Numbered from the stretch's first letter, positions 50,651 through 60,734 are shown. The stretch: 61,554 nucleotides of DNA from Pantanalinema sp. GBBB05 (GCA_016743235.1 VRZD01000040.1:1-61554); one strand, 5' to 3'. Notes: generated from the letters alone by a model not told the origin. Numbers and translations are program-made.

Positions 50651-52810
50651 ATGCTGGATTTGCGTGATCTATCCTCACCCTGGAATCGTTTGCGATTGTC
50701 ACCCTCAACTCACCCATCCGTGAAGCAACCCTGGATTACGTCGATCGCTGGATTCCAAGCTATCTGGCGCTTGGTCAGCGCTGTTTGTGCGGCGACTGCC
50801 GAAATCCTGTTTCTCCGGGGAGTGGTCACGGGGGCTTTGTTACTGGCAGCCATGCTGTTGCAACCATCAGTCTTGCTATTGGGGATCGTTGGAGTGGTGG
50901 CAGCGATGTTGTTTGCTCGATCGCTGCAGCTTGACCCTAGTTATTTAGACCGAGGATCATTACTGTTTAATCCTTTGCTGGCGGGGTTGAGTGTAGGGTA
51001 TTTGTTCCAATTAAGCGTCCCAGCGTTGTTCCTGGCAGCTGCCGCGGGAGTATTGGCATTTCTACTAACCTGGACGATCGCGCATATTCTGAAAACCTTC
51101 TTATGGCTACCTGTACTAAGTCTGCCGTTTATTTTAGTCAGTTGGATTGTTCATCTAGCCGCCTTTCGTTATGCCGGATTGCAACCGGCTGTTTTACCTG
51201 AACATGTGTATACGATCGGGTTACCGTTGCCCTTAGAAGGGTGGCTCCGTACTTTGGGATTAATCTTTTTTCTGCCCAATGTTTGGGTCGGGATTGTAGT
51301 GGCGCTACTGCTGCTATTGAACTCGCGGATTCAGTTTTTGCTGGCAATAGTCAGTTACCTGTTAGGCACCTCGTTGCGCGGTATGTTAACAGGCACGTTT
51401 GCCTATGTTTATCATGACCCAGCCGCCTTGAACTTTATTCTGGTAGCGTTAGCGATCGGGGGCTTTTATCTACTCCCTTCTCCTCGCAGCTATCTCCTGG
51501 CAGCCGTTGCCGTTTCTCTCACGGCTTTGATTAGTGAAGCGGTGAGTGTATTTTGGGCGGCGGTGGGGCTACCTGTTCATGCTTTACCTTACAACCTGGT
51601 GACATTGTTACTGTTGTATTTGCTCGGGCTGGCAGGGAGTCGATCGCTAATTCGGATTCCCCAAGCCTCCCCAGAAAAAACGTTGGACGTTGAACTGACG
51701 GCTCGACGACGCTACCAGGGCAGTGGACGAGCGATCGCGTTACCCTGTGTGGGTCAGTGGTCGGTATGGCAAGGGTGTGATGGTCAATGGACCCATCAAG
51801 GACTGTGGCGCTATGCCTACGATTTTGTGATTCGGGATCAACAGTCTCAAACCTATTGGGGCACAGGAACCCAACTAACGGATTACTATGCGTTTCACAA
51901 GCCAGTACTATCGCCAATTCGCGGTTGGGTGGTGCGTGTAGTCAATGATTTACCAGATTGTGCGATCGGAACAGTCGATACTCATAATAACTGGGGTAAC
52001 TATGTCGTCCTATACGATGAGCGCGGCTTTTATGTAGAAATTTCCCACTTTGCCCAAAGCAGTATTGTGGTGCAGCAAGGCGATCGTGTCGATCAGGGAA
52101 CCTTGATTGGTCGCTGTGGTAACTCTGGCTATTCGCCTCAGCCCCATATTCATATCCAGGTACAACTCACACCAGAGGTCGGATCGGCAACGGTTCCCTT
52201 TAGCTTCGCGAACCTGCGAGTCGATGATCGGGTTTATGACGAAGCGACTCCGACCGAAAATGCGGTACTGGAAGCGATCGCGCTTGATCAATCCTTAGCG
52301 CAATCCCTGACTTTTCCCCTCGATACGCAATTGCACTTTCAAGTGCTGCATCAAGAGCGGGTGATCGGCTCCCTCACAGCCACGAGTCGGATGGCGATCG
52401 ATGGCAGCTTTTATCTGGATTCCCGCAAAGCCAAGCTGTTCTATAGCTGCAATCAGGATGGCTTTAGATGTCATCGGCTAGAAGGGCACGATCCAGCCCT
52501 TGCCCTGCTCATGATTGCCCTACCGAAACTACCACTGCTACGCCAGGTCGGCTATCTCTGGTGGGATTATCTACCCATTAGCACCGTGACTACAGGATTA
52601 CGGCGTTTGATTTATCAATTTAGTAGTTCTTTTGAGCCGCGATTGGCATCCGCTCGATATGCTGCCCAATGGCAATCTGAATCAACGCTAGCAGGTAGCA
52701 TTGCCATTCCTGGAATCGCTAAGAAGTTAACTACGACAGTCGTGTTCGATCGTGCGGATCAAATTGTGAGAGTCTGTGTTGGCGATCGGGCATTGGTTCG
52801 TCAGAAATAG
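50651..52810 (+). CDS. Urea-transporter-like membrane protein fused to M23 peptidase-like domain
   Basis: 719 residues from the ATG at 50651 (a TTG seven codons upstream is possible). Residues ~30-330 hold about ten hydrophobic helices with the urea-transporter (UT) pattern: SLLFNPLLAGLSVGY, a repeated half as in LNFILVALAIGG, and PVHALPYNLVTLLLLYLLG. Residues ~365-530 form an M23/lysostaphin-like lobe (AYDFVIRD, HKPVLSPIRGWV, HFAQSSIVVQQGDRV, GNSGYSPQPHIHIQV). The final ~180 residues are unassigned and strand-rich. M23 domains cleave peptidoglycan peptides; the HIHIQV pair is present, but the first metal ligand motif HxxxD is not clear, so catalysis is uncertain. UT channels conduct urea or small amides. 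It is 86 bp after the decarboxylase gene, probably in the same operon. Confidence 0.78.
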   Translation: MLDLRDLSSPWNRLRLSPSTHPSVKQPWITSIAGFQAIWRLVSAVCAATAEILFLRGVVTGALLLAAMLLQPSVLLLGIVGVVAAMLFARSLQLDPSYLDRGSLLFNPLLAGLSVGYLFQLSVPALFLAAAAGVLAFLLTWTIAHILKTFLWLPVLSLPFILVSWIVHLAAFRYAGLQPAVLPEHVYTIGLPLPLEGWLRTLGLIFFLPNVWVGIVVALLLLLNSRIQFLLAIVSYLLGTSLRGMLTGTFAYVYHDPAALNFILVALAIGGFYLLPSPRSYLLAAVAVSLTALISEAVSVFWAAVGLPVHALPYNLVTLLLLYLLGLAGSRSLIRIPQASPEKTLDVELTARRRYQGSGRAIALPCVGQWSVWQGCDGQWTHQGLWRYAYDFVIRDQQSQTYWGTGTQLTDYYAFHKPVLSPIRGWVVRVVNDLPDCAIGTVDTHNNWGNYVVLYDERGFYVEISHFAQSSIVVQQGDRVDQGTLIGRCGNSGYSPQPHIHIQVQLTPEVGSATVPFSFANLRVDDRVYDEATPTENAVLEAIALDQSLAQSLTFPLDTQLHFQVLHQERVIGSLTATSRMAIDGSFYLDSRKAKLFYSCNQDGFRCHRLEGHDPALALLMIALPKLPLLRQVGYLWWDYLPISTVTTGLRRLIYQFSSSFEPRLASARYAAQWQSESTLAGSIAIPGIAKKLTTTVVFDRADQIVRVCVGDRALVRQK

Positions 52811-52825
52811 CTGCATCGCCGCCTG

Positions 52826-53602
52826 TCAGTTATGAACCTGATGAGGCAGACCATCCTGGAAGACTAGCAATTCTCCAGGGGACATGATTGTCCAGGTTTC
52901 ATTGTCGGTTAAAGGGGTAGTGGCAATAATGGCAACCCGATCGCGGGGCGTGGTCAATTCTTGAAAATCAACCATGATATCCTCATCAATTAAATGGGCT
53001 GCCGCAAAGGGAGCCTGGCGCACGATGTAACACAGTTTAGTTGAGCAATGCGCAAAAAAGTGTTCTCCGTCCGATAGCAGGTAGTTAAAGCTGCCATAAC
53101 CCGTAATAGTTCGGGTAATCTCGCTCAGCGTTGTATATAGCTGTGCCAACGGGGGTTTGCCCTCAGGGAATCTTTGCCGCAATGTCGTCAGAATTAAGCA
53201 AAAGGCTTGCTCACTATCGGTTTGTCCAACCGGACGATACACTCCATTCAGATCTGGCGCAAAGTTGGGGAGGTCGCCATTATGGGCAAACACCCAATAA
53301 CGTCCCCAGAGTTCCCGCTGGAAAGGATGACAATTTTCTAAGGCTACGGCGCCAAAGGTTGCTTTGCGGATATGGGCAATAACCTGCATGGATTTAATCG
53401 GATATTGCCGCACTAGCTCTGCCACGGGAGACGCGATCGAGGGTTTTACATCTAGAAATAACCGACAGCCCAAGCCTTCAAAAAAGGCAATTCCCCAACC
53501 ATCCTGGTGTTCGTCTGTTTTTCCGCCTCTAGCCGAGAAGCCTTCAAACGAAAAACAGATGTCTGTTGGGACATTACAATTCATTCCTAACAGTTGACAC
53601 AT
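52826..53602 (-). CDS. Class II glutamine amidotransferase (YafJ-like)
   Basis: 258 residues starting MCQLLGMNCN, with C2 as the nucleophile after methionine removal. It has the class II amidotransferase fold (DGWGIAFFEGLGCRLF, IAHIRKATFGAVALENCHPF, FAHNGDLPNF, VGQTDSEQAFCLIL). Relatives include EgtC and YafJ, which hydrolyse glutamine or a glutamyl amide. No synthase domain is attached. The expected reaction is ammonia release from Gln or hydrolysis of a gamma-glutamyl bond. It converges on the urea-transporter-M23 gene, the two stop codons being 15 bp apart, so it is not in that operon, but an EgtC-like hydrolytic step would suit a pathway made by an ATP-grasp ligase. That link is inferred only from proximity. 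Confidence 0.88.
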   Translation of the reverse strand: MCQLLGMNCNVPTDICFSFEGFSARGGKTDEHQDGWGIAFFEGLGCRLFLDVKPSIASPVAELVRQYPIKSMQVIAHIRKATFGAVALENCHPFQRELWGRYWVFAHNGDLPNFAPDLNGVYRPVGQTDSEQAFCLILTTLRQRFPEGKPPLAQLYTTLSEITRTITGYGSFNYLLSDGEHFFAHCSTKLCYIVRQAPFAAAHLIDEDIMVDFQELTTPRDRVAIIATTPLTDNETWTIMSPGELLVFQDGLPHQVHN

Positions 53603-53798
53603 AAATACGGCATGCTTGATGCTTCAGGCGCTATGCCAGTAGATTGTACCGGGAATCTGCCCGATTACTCTCTAGCGCCGTTAAGGTTAGTGCAAAAGTT
53701 AAGCTGAATCATAGAGGATGCGATATGTTGGATTGGGAGGCAGATGGCTCAAGATCAATAGCGGCTCGTCAGAGATTACGGACGACAAGAGAGGTGAT

Positions 53799-54971
53799 AT
53801 GCCGGATAGCTCTTATCAATGCGACTATATCCCAGGATTAAGTAATGTCCCAGTCGCCCAGTCTAGTATTAGTCATGTAGATGGTCAGCGGGGACGACTA
53901 GAATACCGGGGTATCCCCATTACCGAACTGGCTGAGAAAAGTAGCTTTATTGAAACAGCTTACTTATTAATTTGGGGAGAGCTGCCGACTAGATCGGAGC
54001 TAGAAGCCTTCAATCAAGAAATTCAACAGCATCGACGAATTAAGTACCGCATTCGTGACATGCTGAAGTGTTTTCCGGAAACGGGACATCCGATGGATGC
54101 TTTGCAAACGTCAGCGGCAGCACTAGGTCTATTTTATGCGCAACGAGATTTGAATAATCCGGACTACATTCGGCAGGCAGTGGTGCAGTTGCTGGCTCAA
54201 ATCCCGACTATGGTGGCAGCCTTTGAGTTAATCCGGCATGGGAATGATCCAGTCATGCCCAATGATGATTTGGATTATGCGGCTAACTTTTTGTATATGT
54301 TAACGGAGCAGGTTCCGTCTCCCTTAGCGGCACAAGTGTTCGATCGGTGCTTAATTCTTCATGCCGAACATACGATGAATACATCCACCTTTTCGGCATT
54401 AGTCACGGCCTCAACCTTGACCGATCCCTATGGTGTGATTGCTTCAGCCGTTGGGACATTAGCGGGACCATTGCATGGGGGAGCCGCCGAAGATGCGCTG
54501 GAAATGCTGGAAACGATCGGGTCAGTCGAAAAAGTGAGTGCCTATGTTGATCAGTGCATCGAAAATCACCAGAAGATTATGGGCTTTGGGCATCGGGTGT
54601 ATAAAGTTAAGGATCCGCGTGCCAGCATTCTGCAAAATTTGGCAGAACAACTCTTTGCTGAACTAGGGTATGACCCGTATTACGATATTGCTCTGGAGTT
54701 GGAACGAGTCATTGAAGATCGATTAGGTAGTAAAGGCATTTATGCGAATGTCGATTTTTATTCTGGCTTGGTCTATCACCGTTTGGGTATCCCCAAAGAT
54801 TTATTTACACCGATGTTCGCGATCGCGCGGGTGGCTGGATGGTTAGCCCATTGGAAAGAACAACTGGAGGCAAACCGCATCTTCCGTCCGACCCAAATTT
54901 ATACGGGTGAGCATCAGATGGCGTATCGACCAATCACCCAGCGATCCGGGCAACAGGTGGATGCAAATTAA
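53799..54971 (+). CDS. gltA: Citrate synthase
   Basis: 390 residues from an ATG with GAGGTG just upstream. The frame stays open to 53718, but the extra 27 residues look non-protein-like. Catalytic regions are complete: ISHVDGQRGRLEYRGIPI, ILHAEHTMNTSTFS, the His in LHGGAAEDAL, the second His in MGFGHRVYKVKDPRA, and the Asp in NVDFYSGLVYHRLGIP. It catalyses condensation of acetyl-CoA and oxaloacetate in the cytosol. Size is the short bacterial/archaeal form of type I. This is a core metabolic gene, which argues that at least this part of the window is chromosomal or on a chromid. There is a 196-bp gap before it and no sign of co-transcription with the SDR that converges on it. Confidence 0.95.
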   Translation: MPDSSYQCDYIPGLSNVPVAQSSISHVDGQRGRLEYRGIPITELAEKSSFIETAYLLIWGELPTRSELEAFNQEIQQHRRIKYRIRDMLKCFPETGHPMDALQTSAAALGLFYAQRDLNNPDYIRQAVVQLLAQIPTMVAAFELIRHGNDPVMPNDDLDYAANFLYMLTEQVPSPLAAQVFDRCLILHAEHTMNTSTFSALVTASTLTDPYGVIASAVGTLAGPLHGGAAEDALEMLETIGSVEKVSAYVDQCIENHQKIMGFGHRVYKVKDPRASILQNLAEQLFAELGYDPYYDIALELERVIEDRLGSKGIYANVDFYSGLVYHRLGIPKDLFTPMFAIARVAGWLAHWKEQLEANRIFRPTQIYTGEHQMAYRPITQRSGQQVDAN

Positions 54972-55034
54972 CGATGCCACAATCAGGAGGCAGCAATGCT
55001 CTCTGGGAAACGAAGCATCATGAATGTCCAGAAA

Positions 55035-55832
55035 TCAGTTTTTGACTGTATTGGCAGCCATGCGATCGACGAGGTCTGGTACGAGTAATTTTGCCCAAGG
55101 GATAACTCTGCCTTTCCAAGTCATTGCATGGTCACGCTGGCGGCGTTCCATGGCTCGAACAATTTGCCGCACACATTCTGCCACGGACATATTGCCCTGG
55201 CTTTCATCCCGAGGACTTTGTCCCAAAGGTAGCCCATTACCTCCTAACGCTCGTTGCCGAATGTCGGTAGCGACAAAGCCGGGTGACACAACCAGTACAT
55301 CCACACCACTACCCCGTAATTCAATGCGGAGGGTGTCAAAGAAGCCCTGCATGGCGTGTTTGCTCGCTACATAACCTGTACGAGTAGGCACAGCTGTTTT
55401 GCCACATAAAGACGAGATCGCCACTAACAAACCGCGACTCGCTTTGAGATAAGGTAAGGCATAGTGAGTGCAGTAAACTGCGCCGAGGTAGTTGACCCGC
55501 ATAACCTGCTCAAAAATGGCAAGATCGGTAACCTGATCAAACCGAGTCAGCATAGAAATTCCCGCATTGTTCACTAGTGCATCAATCTGCCCAAAGGTGG
55601 CGATCGCCTGTGCAATCAACTGTTGGCAGGCTTCAGGTTGGGTCACATCAGTCGGTACAGCGATCGCCCTACCTCCTGCCTCAGTGCAGGCTACGACAAC
55701 GCTAGCCAATGCTGTTTGATCGCGAGCCGCTAACACCAAATTGGCGCCTTGTTGGGCTAACGCGATGGCAAGCGCCTGTCCAATTCCGACTGAGGCTCCC
55801 GTAAGTATTACTGTTTTATGTGTAAACGTCAT
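55035..55832 (-). CDS. Short-chain dehydrogenase/reductase
   Basis: 265 residues. It is a classical SDR: nucleotide loop TGASVGIGQALAIAL (10-25), NNAGISML, catalytic Ser in AISSLCGK, and YVASK with the catalytic Tyr/Lys, then PGFVATDIR. The Rossmann strand ends LVLAAR, the arginine favouring NADPH. C-terminal RRQRDHAMTWKGRVIPWAKLLVPDLVDRM resembles the tail of membrane-associated SDRs acting on lipids or sterols. The substrate is unknown. It converges on citrate synthase, 63 bp separating the two stop codons, and is the first gene of its direction after the 230-bp gap downstream of the giant kinase at 56063. Confidence 0.9.
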   Translation of the reverse strand: MTFTHKTVILTGASVGIGQALAIALAQQGANLVLAARDQTALASVVVACTEAGGRAIAVPTDVTQPEACQQLIAQAIATFGQIDALVNNAGISMLTRFDQVTDLAIFEQVMRVNYLGAVYCTHYALPYLKASRGLLVAISSLCGKTAVPTRTGYVASKHAMQGFFDTLRIELRGSGVDVLVVSPGFVATDIRQRALGGNGLPLGQSPRDESQGNMSVAECVRQIVRAMERRQRDHAMTWKGRVIPWAKLLVPDLVDRMAANTVKN

Positions 55833-56062
55833 CGCGGCCCCCGCTATCTGTAAGGTAGTGCTATCAATCTGTTCTTGCTGCTAAATCGGCAATCCCAACT
55901 TAAATCGATGGCTGACTCGCCTAATCACCACATCATGCATCAAGATTGACTGGGAAAAGCAAATGGTTTTGGGTGCCAGTGATTGAATCCAAGGTGTTGA
56001 ATGGTGCGGCGGCTCTGCTCAATCATCATCAGCTACGGTTGCTGGGCTCCTCTACTAACGTT
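55833..56062. other. Non-coding gap between SDR gene start and giant kinase end
   Basis: The 230 bp contains no gene. It should contain the minus-strand promoter for the SDR gene. No clear hairpin or repeat was seen. Confidence 0.4.
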
Positions 56063-59000
56063 CTAGGAGCGATCGAGTAATCCTACGATCGCCGCTATGA
56101 GTGCCGTCGGCTCGACCGGTTTGGTAATATGCCTTTGGAACCCCACCTGAATGGCACGTTGCTGATCCATTTCTGTCGCATAGGCAGTGAGCGCAATCGC
56201 TGGAATCATACCACCTTGCTTAGAGGGGCGTGAGCGAATGTGCTGGAGCAACATGTAACCATCCATCTCAGCCATGCCAATGTCACTGACAATCACATCA
56301 GGAATCAATTGTTCTAAGGCCTGCAATGCAGCTAAACCAGACGCCACAGCGGTGACTCTTGCCCCACTTTGTTCTAACAGAAATGCTTGAAACTTGCGGG
56401 TATCTGGCTCATCATCGACTAGTAAAATGTGGATGCCCACCAGAGGCATGCCAGGATTACTTTGAGCTTGGATGGGTTCAGACACAATGGCTTTCTGTGG
56501 CAGCATTGGCAATTGCACAATGAAGGTTGCCCCTTGTCCTTCCCCCTGGCTCTCGACCCATACGGTTCCCCCGTGCATCTCGACAATTTGCCGCACGATC
56601 GCCAATCCCAATCCTAATCCGCCAAACTTGCGAGTAGTTGAACCATCCTCTTGCCGGAAATACTCAAACACGTACGGTAAGAACTGAGGATTAATGCCTT
56701 TACCAGTGTCAATAACACGAATCTGAGCGAGTTGATGCAGTTGCCGCAGCTCGACGGTTACTTGCCCACCGTTGGGCGTAAATTTGACGGCATTGGTGAG
56801 CAAATTCCAGATCACCTGCTGCAAGCGAGCGGCATCACCGGAGATCAGAGTAACGGCTGGAGCCAAATCCAGCCTGATCTGAATATGCTTGGCTTCTGCG
56901 GCTAACCGCACTGTTTCTAGGGCCGCAGCAATGACATAGGGCAAACTCACAGAAGCGACGGTTAACGACAACTTGCCTCGCATAATGCGGGAGATATCGA
57001 GTAAATCGTCGATTAATTGGGTCTGGAGTTTGGCATTGCGTTCAATGGTTGCTAATGCTTCTCGTTGCCGAACGGCATCGAGTTTGCCATTTTGGAGTAA
57101 GCGGGTCCAACCCAGAATGGGGTTGAGCGGCGATCGGAGTTCATGGGACAATACCGCTAAAAATTCATCCTTAATCCGGTTCGCTTGTTCAGCCTCAGCT
57201 CGTGCCGTCTGTTCTTGTTGGAGGAGTTGCTCTCGCTCCTCTGCTAGTCGCACACGAACGGCTTCTGCCTGCTGCTGGGTCGTCATATCTTGCAAAATTT
57301 TGAGGAAGCCGCAAATTTCTTCCGCATCATCGCGTAGTGGCATCATGAGTCCGCTTGCCCAAAACTGACTGCCATTTTTGCGAATATGCCAGCGAACATC
57401 TTTTGCCCGTCCTTGCTGAAGGACAGTTTGCCTTTCTTGAATATCCTCTTGGTGGGCAAGATCTGCCGCTGTGAAAATGATGCTGCCAGACTGCCCCAGA
57501 ATTTCGGATTCTTCATAGCCCAGAAGTCTCTTTGCACCGGAATTCCAGCTTGTGATGACCCCTTCCAAGTCCATGGCAAAAATCGCAAAATCGGTTGCAC
57601 TCTCAACCATCATGCGGAACCGAGATTCACTGTCTCGCAGGGCCGCTTCGACTTGTTTGCGTTGGCTAATGTCGTTGAAGAGAACCGCTACTTTGCACTC
57701 TTGCGGTTCACCCATCCGGAAGGCGTAAACATCGTAAAACCGCCCCAGACCCTGGGCCGCGTTTTCAAACCGCTCTGGTATTCCTGTGAGCGCGATTCTG
57801 CCATAAATTTCAAACCAGTAAGCCTCATGCTGCGGCACTAATTCGCGTACTGTTTTGCCAATTACATCCGCCAGTCCAGTGTGTTTGGCAAAGGCTGGAT
57901 TCGCCTCCAAGAAGCGGTAATCAACAGCTTGTCCCCATGGATCAAACAGAACTTCGATCAAGCAAAACCCTTCGTCGATCGACTCAAACAGCGATCGATA
58001 TTTCGCTTCCGATGCGCGTAGTGCCGCTTCAGCACGGGCGCGTTCGACGGCTGCCCAGGTGCGTTCAGCCACTTCTTCCGCCAGAGCAATTTCATGGGGT
58101 GTCCACTGGCGGGGATGATCGGAGTGGACTGCCAATCCGGCGACAAACTTGCCCTGTTTCACCAGTGGGACACCGATATAAGCGGCAATCTGAATGCCAG
58201 CGTAAGCCGATCGCTGATCTGGGGATAAATAGGAGTCGATCGCCACATCCGTTGACATAGCCGTCTGACCGCTACGATAAACTGCCAGTAATTCCGCCCC
58301 AAAGGACTCAATTGGGTAGCCTCCCCGCAAGGACGGGACGCCGTTGACGTAATCCTGCTCCACGACATACTCAGCACCGCGCACCTCAAAGTACGTTACC
58401 CGGTTGGCTCCCAGATATTCGCCCAGAACCCGATTAGCAGTTGCCTGAATGGCGATCGCATCCGTTAACGGACGTAGGGCATCATTCAGGGCGACGCGGA
58501 GTGCATCGCGATCGCCAGCCTGACGAATGAGCGTTTCGGCGCGTTTGATTTCGGAGAGGTCATAAAAATAACAGACCACACCATAGCAGCCATTCGACAA
58601 GGTGATGCGATGAATTTGCCAATCATAAGACTGAATTTCTGTAATATCCGCTCTAGGTTCAACCATCGGCGGCGAGTAGTAAGACTCTCCCGAGATTAGG
58701 GTGTGGCAAAAGCGATCGATCGCCTCAGTTGCAAATGGCTCTTGCCAGATGATGCGCAAAGCCTCGGCTAAGTCTCGCCCAATTAACGGATCAATGTTAA
58801 AGGTGGCGATCGCGGTTTGATTCGCCTGCTGGACGCAAAACTCAGCATCAATCATGTATACCCCAAAGGGGGCATCTGCAACCAAAGCTGAGAACATTTC
58901 CTGATTTTGCCGGAGGGCAATTTCGACCCGAGTGCGTTCCAGCTTTGTCCAGACGCGGTTTGCCAGTTCGTGCATCAACTCAATTTCATCGCTGCTCCAG

Positions 59001-60292
59001 TTGTAAGGGGTTGGATGATAAATTCCAAGCGTAAACTTCCATTGATGATCTCGAATCAAAGGAATGTTGATAAACGAACCAATTTTGAGTGCGATAAATC
59101 GTTGTGAATCAGTGATGCGTGAATCCGTTGCGACATCTTGAACAATAATGGGTTGTCCAATTTTGGCAATCTGAAAAAACTCGCCTGCAACAAATTCTGG
59201 TAGGTGATAAATGCCAACTAAGCTAGGCACATCTTCTCGATGCCAACTGTGAGCGATCGTCGCTTGCTCGGTGTTCTCGTTAATTTCGACAAACGCACAA
59301 TTGGATATATGAAGATAACGGTTTAACTGTTCACCGACGGTTTGGATAATCTCTTCGATACAGGTGGCTTCAGCCAAGGTTTGAGTGACGATCGCGAGCA
59401 GTTCAGCACTCAACTCTGCCTGCTTGCGATCGGTAATGTCTAGCACGATCGCGACGGCAGATTCCGGTTGACCATTGCGATCGCGGAGTACCGATACACT
59501 ATTGTTCACCCAGACAACTGAGCCGTCCTTCCGGATATAGCGCTTCTCAATTTCAAACGGTATACCTTCGCTGCGCATTTGATCAAATAGTTCGATATTA
59601 TGGGGTAGATCTTCAGGATGGGTAATATCCTGCATCCGTAACTGGGTTAGTTCATGGGCTGAGTATCCGGTGATATCACAGTACTTTTGATTGACCAGTG
59701 TCAGTCTGCCGTCGAGATCAGCACAAACTACGCCGGTCACAGCCTGATTAATAATCGCTTGATACCGCTCTTCTGACTCCCGTGATTTTTCCTCGGCTTG
59801 TTGGCGTTTGGCTTCAATCTGCCTGCGTTCAGTAATGTCGCGCGAGATGCACAGCAGTTGTTCTACTTGCCCCTCTATTCCTTGCATGGGACTGATTTTG
59901 CTTTCCCACCACTTCGGTTCGCCACTCAGGGTTGGGCAGTATCCCTGAAAAGTACAAACTTTGCCTGCCCTAGCTTGGGCGATCGCATCAATGACGGCTG
60001 GTTGCTCCGGTGACTGCCAAAAATTCACCCAGGATGTGTAGAGAAAGAGCGTGATGTCCTCGATGTCCAGCAACGCCTGCCCTCCCCGATTCATGAACAG
60101 GATGTTTCCCTCTAAATCCAACACCTTGATACAGTCATCGCTACTATCAAGAATTTGTAGCGCCTGGATTTCCAAAGATAAATTGGGCTGCTGAGCGGGA
60201 CAATCTGCTGCCTCGGCTGTGGCTTGGTCAGGGGGAGTAGCCATGCTCTTAGGTCTGTCTGAGGAAGTAGAGCGATCGCGGGGATAGGTCAT
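56063..60292 (-). CDS. Giant hybrid histidine kinase, PAS/GAF multi-sensor with receiver
   Basis: 1409 residues, no membrane helices. GGAG precedes the ATG by about 9 bases. Order: polar N-terminus (1-40), PAS (~45-160), PAS (~170-295), GAF (~300-460), PAS (~465-590), GAF (~600-755), PAS (~760-895), PAS (~900-1015), HisKA with H1050 in LSHELRSPLNPILGW, HATPase (NLLTNAVKF, DTGKGI, GGLGLGLAIV) and a receiver (~1290-1405; VDDEPDT, VSDIGMAEMDG). The phospho-acceptor loop reads DIGMAE, alanine replacing the usual proline. Each GAF has a REGAEYVVEQDY or HISNCAFVEI style, without a bilin cysteine motif. No regulator gene is adjacent. It is a paralogue, by kinase core, of the proteins at 10491 and 37376. 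Confidence 0.9.
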   Translation of the reverse strand: MTYPRDRSTSSDRPKSMATPPDQATAEAADCPAQQPNLSLEIQALQILDSSDDCIKVLDLEGNILFMNRGGQALLDIEDITLFLYTSWVNFWQSPEQPAVIDAIAQARAGKVCTFQGYCPTLSGEPKWWESKISPMQGIEGQVEQLLCISRDITERRQIEAKRQQAEEKSRESEERYQAIINQAVTGVVCADLDGRLTLVNQKYCDITGYSAHELTQLRMQDITHPEDLPHNIELFDQMRSEGIPFEIEKRYIRKDGSVVWVNNSVSVLRDRNGQPESAVAIVLDITDRKQAELSAELLAIVTQTLAEATCIEEIIQTVGEQLNRYLHISNCAFVEINENTEQATIAHSWHREDVPSLVGIYHLPEFVAGEFFQIAKIGQPIIVQDVATDSRITDSQRFIALKIGSFINIPLIRDHQWKFTLGIYHPTPYNWSSDEIELMHELANRVWTKLERTRVEIALRQNQEMFSALVADAPFGVYMIDAEFCVQQANQTAIATFNIDPLIGRDLAEALRIIWQEPFATEAIDRFCHTLISGESYYSPPMVEPRADITEIQSYDWQIHRITLSNGCYGVVCYFYDLSEIKRAETLIRQAGDRDALRVALNDALRPLTDAIAIQATANRVLGEYLGANRVTYFEVRGAEYVVEQDYVNGVPSLRGGYPIESFGAELLAVYRSGQTAMSTDVAIDSYLSPDQRSAYAGIQIAAYIGVPLVKQGKFVAGLAVHSDHPRQWTPHEIALAEEVAERTWAAVERARAEAALRASEAKYRSLFESIDEGFCLIEVLFDPWGQAVDYRFLEANPAFAKHTGLADVIGKTVRELVPQHEAYWFEIYGRIALTGIPERFENAAQGLGRFYDVYAFRMGEPQECKVAVLFNDISQRKQVEAALRDSESRFRMMVESATDFAIFAMDLEGVITSWNSGAKRLLGYEESEILGQSGSIIFTAADLAHQEDIQERQTVLQQGRAKDVRWHIRKNGSQFWASGLMMPLRDDAEEICGFLKILQDMTTQQQAEAVRVRLAEEREQLLQQEQTARAEAEQANRIKDEFLAVLSHELRSPLNPILGWTRLLQNGKLDAVRQREALATIERNAKLQTQLIDDLLDISRIMRGKLSLTVASVSLPYVIAAALETVRLAAEAKHIQIRLDLAPAVTLISGDAARLQQVIWNLLTNAVKFTPNGGQVTVELRQLHQLAQIRVIDTGKGINPQFLPYVFEYFRQEDGSTTRKFGGLGLGLAIVRQIVEMHGGTVWVESQGEGQGATFIVQLPMLPQKAIVSEPIQAQSNPGMPLVGIHILLVDDEPDTRKFQAFLLEQSGARVTAVASGLAALQALEQLIPDVIVSDIGMAEMDGYMLLQHIRSRPSKQGGMIPAIALTAYATEMDQQRAIQVGFQRHITKPVEPTALIAAIVGLLDRS

Positions 60293-60734
60293 AGGGTCTC
60301 CAGTCTCACTCTGAAAAGTATTTGACGAGCAAATCTTGACCCACCTCGCCCATCTGATGCAGTAAGAAGATGGTTGATGTCAGGCATAAGACACAATGAC
60401 AGCATTCTAGTTAGCTATATCACTTGATCTAGGGAGTGTCTCTCCCTCTAAGGGCTTAAATGTTTTTACCGAAGATTTATCCTGATAAGGCTGTTTCTGG
60501 TTAATCGGAATTGAAGTGACGATCCGAACGGGGGGTAGAGCAACTCTACAGGAGTTTCAGCTTAGTCGATTGGCGGGCAAGAACTGGGGGCGATTGCTCA
60601 AGCATTGGGACGCCACCCGATCGATCGCATAGACTGGATGGCTAGGATTGTTGATTGATAGTTAGTAAATCGATCGGCTAAAAGCAAGCATTCGTCCCTT
60701 GAGAGAAAACGTTAGTTTCAGGTGTGGGATTGGC
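60293..60734. other. Non-coding interval, 442 bp
   Basis: It holds the minus-strand promoter of the giant kinase and the plus-strand leader of the small gene at 60735. The stretch is of ordinary composition, with a short ATCGATCG-rich patch at 60620-60680. No terminator, repeat or further gene was identified. Confidence 0.4.
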
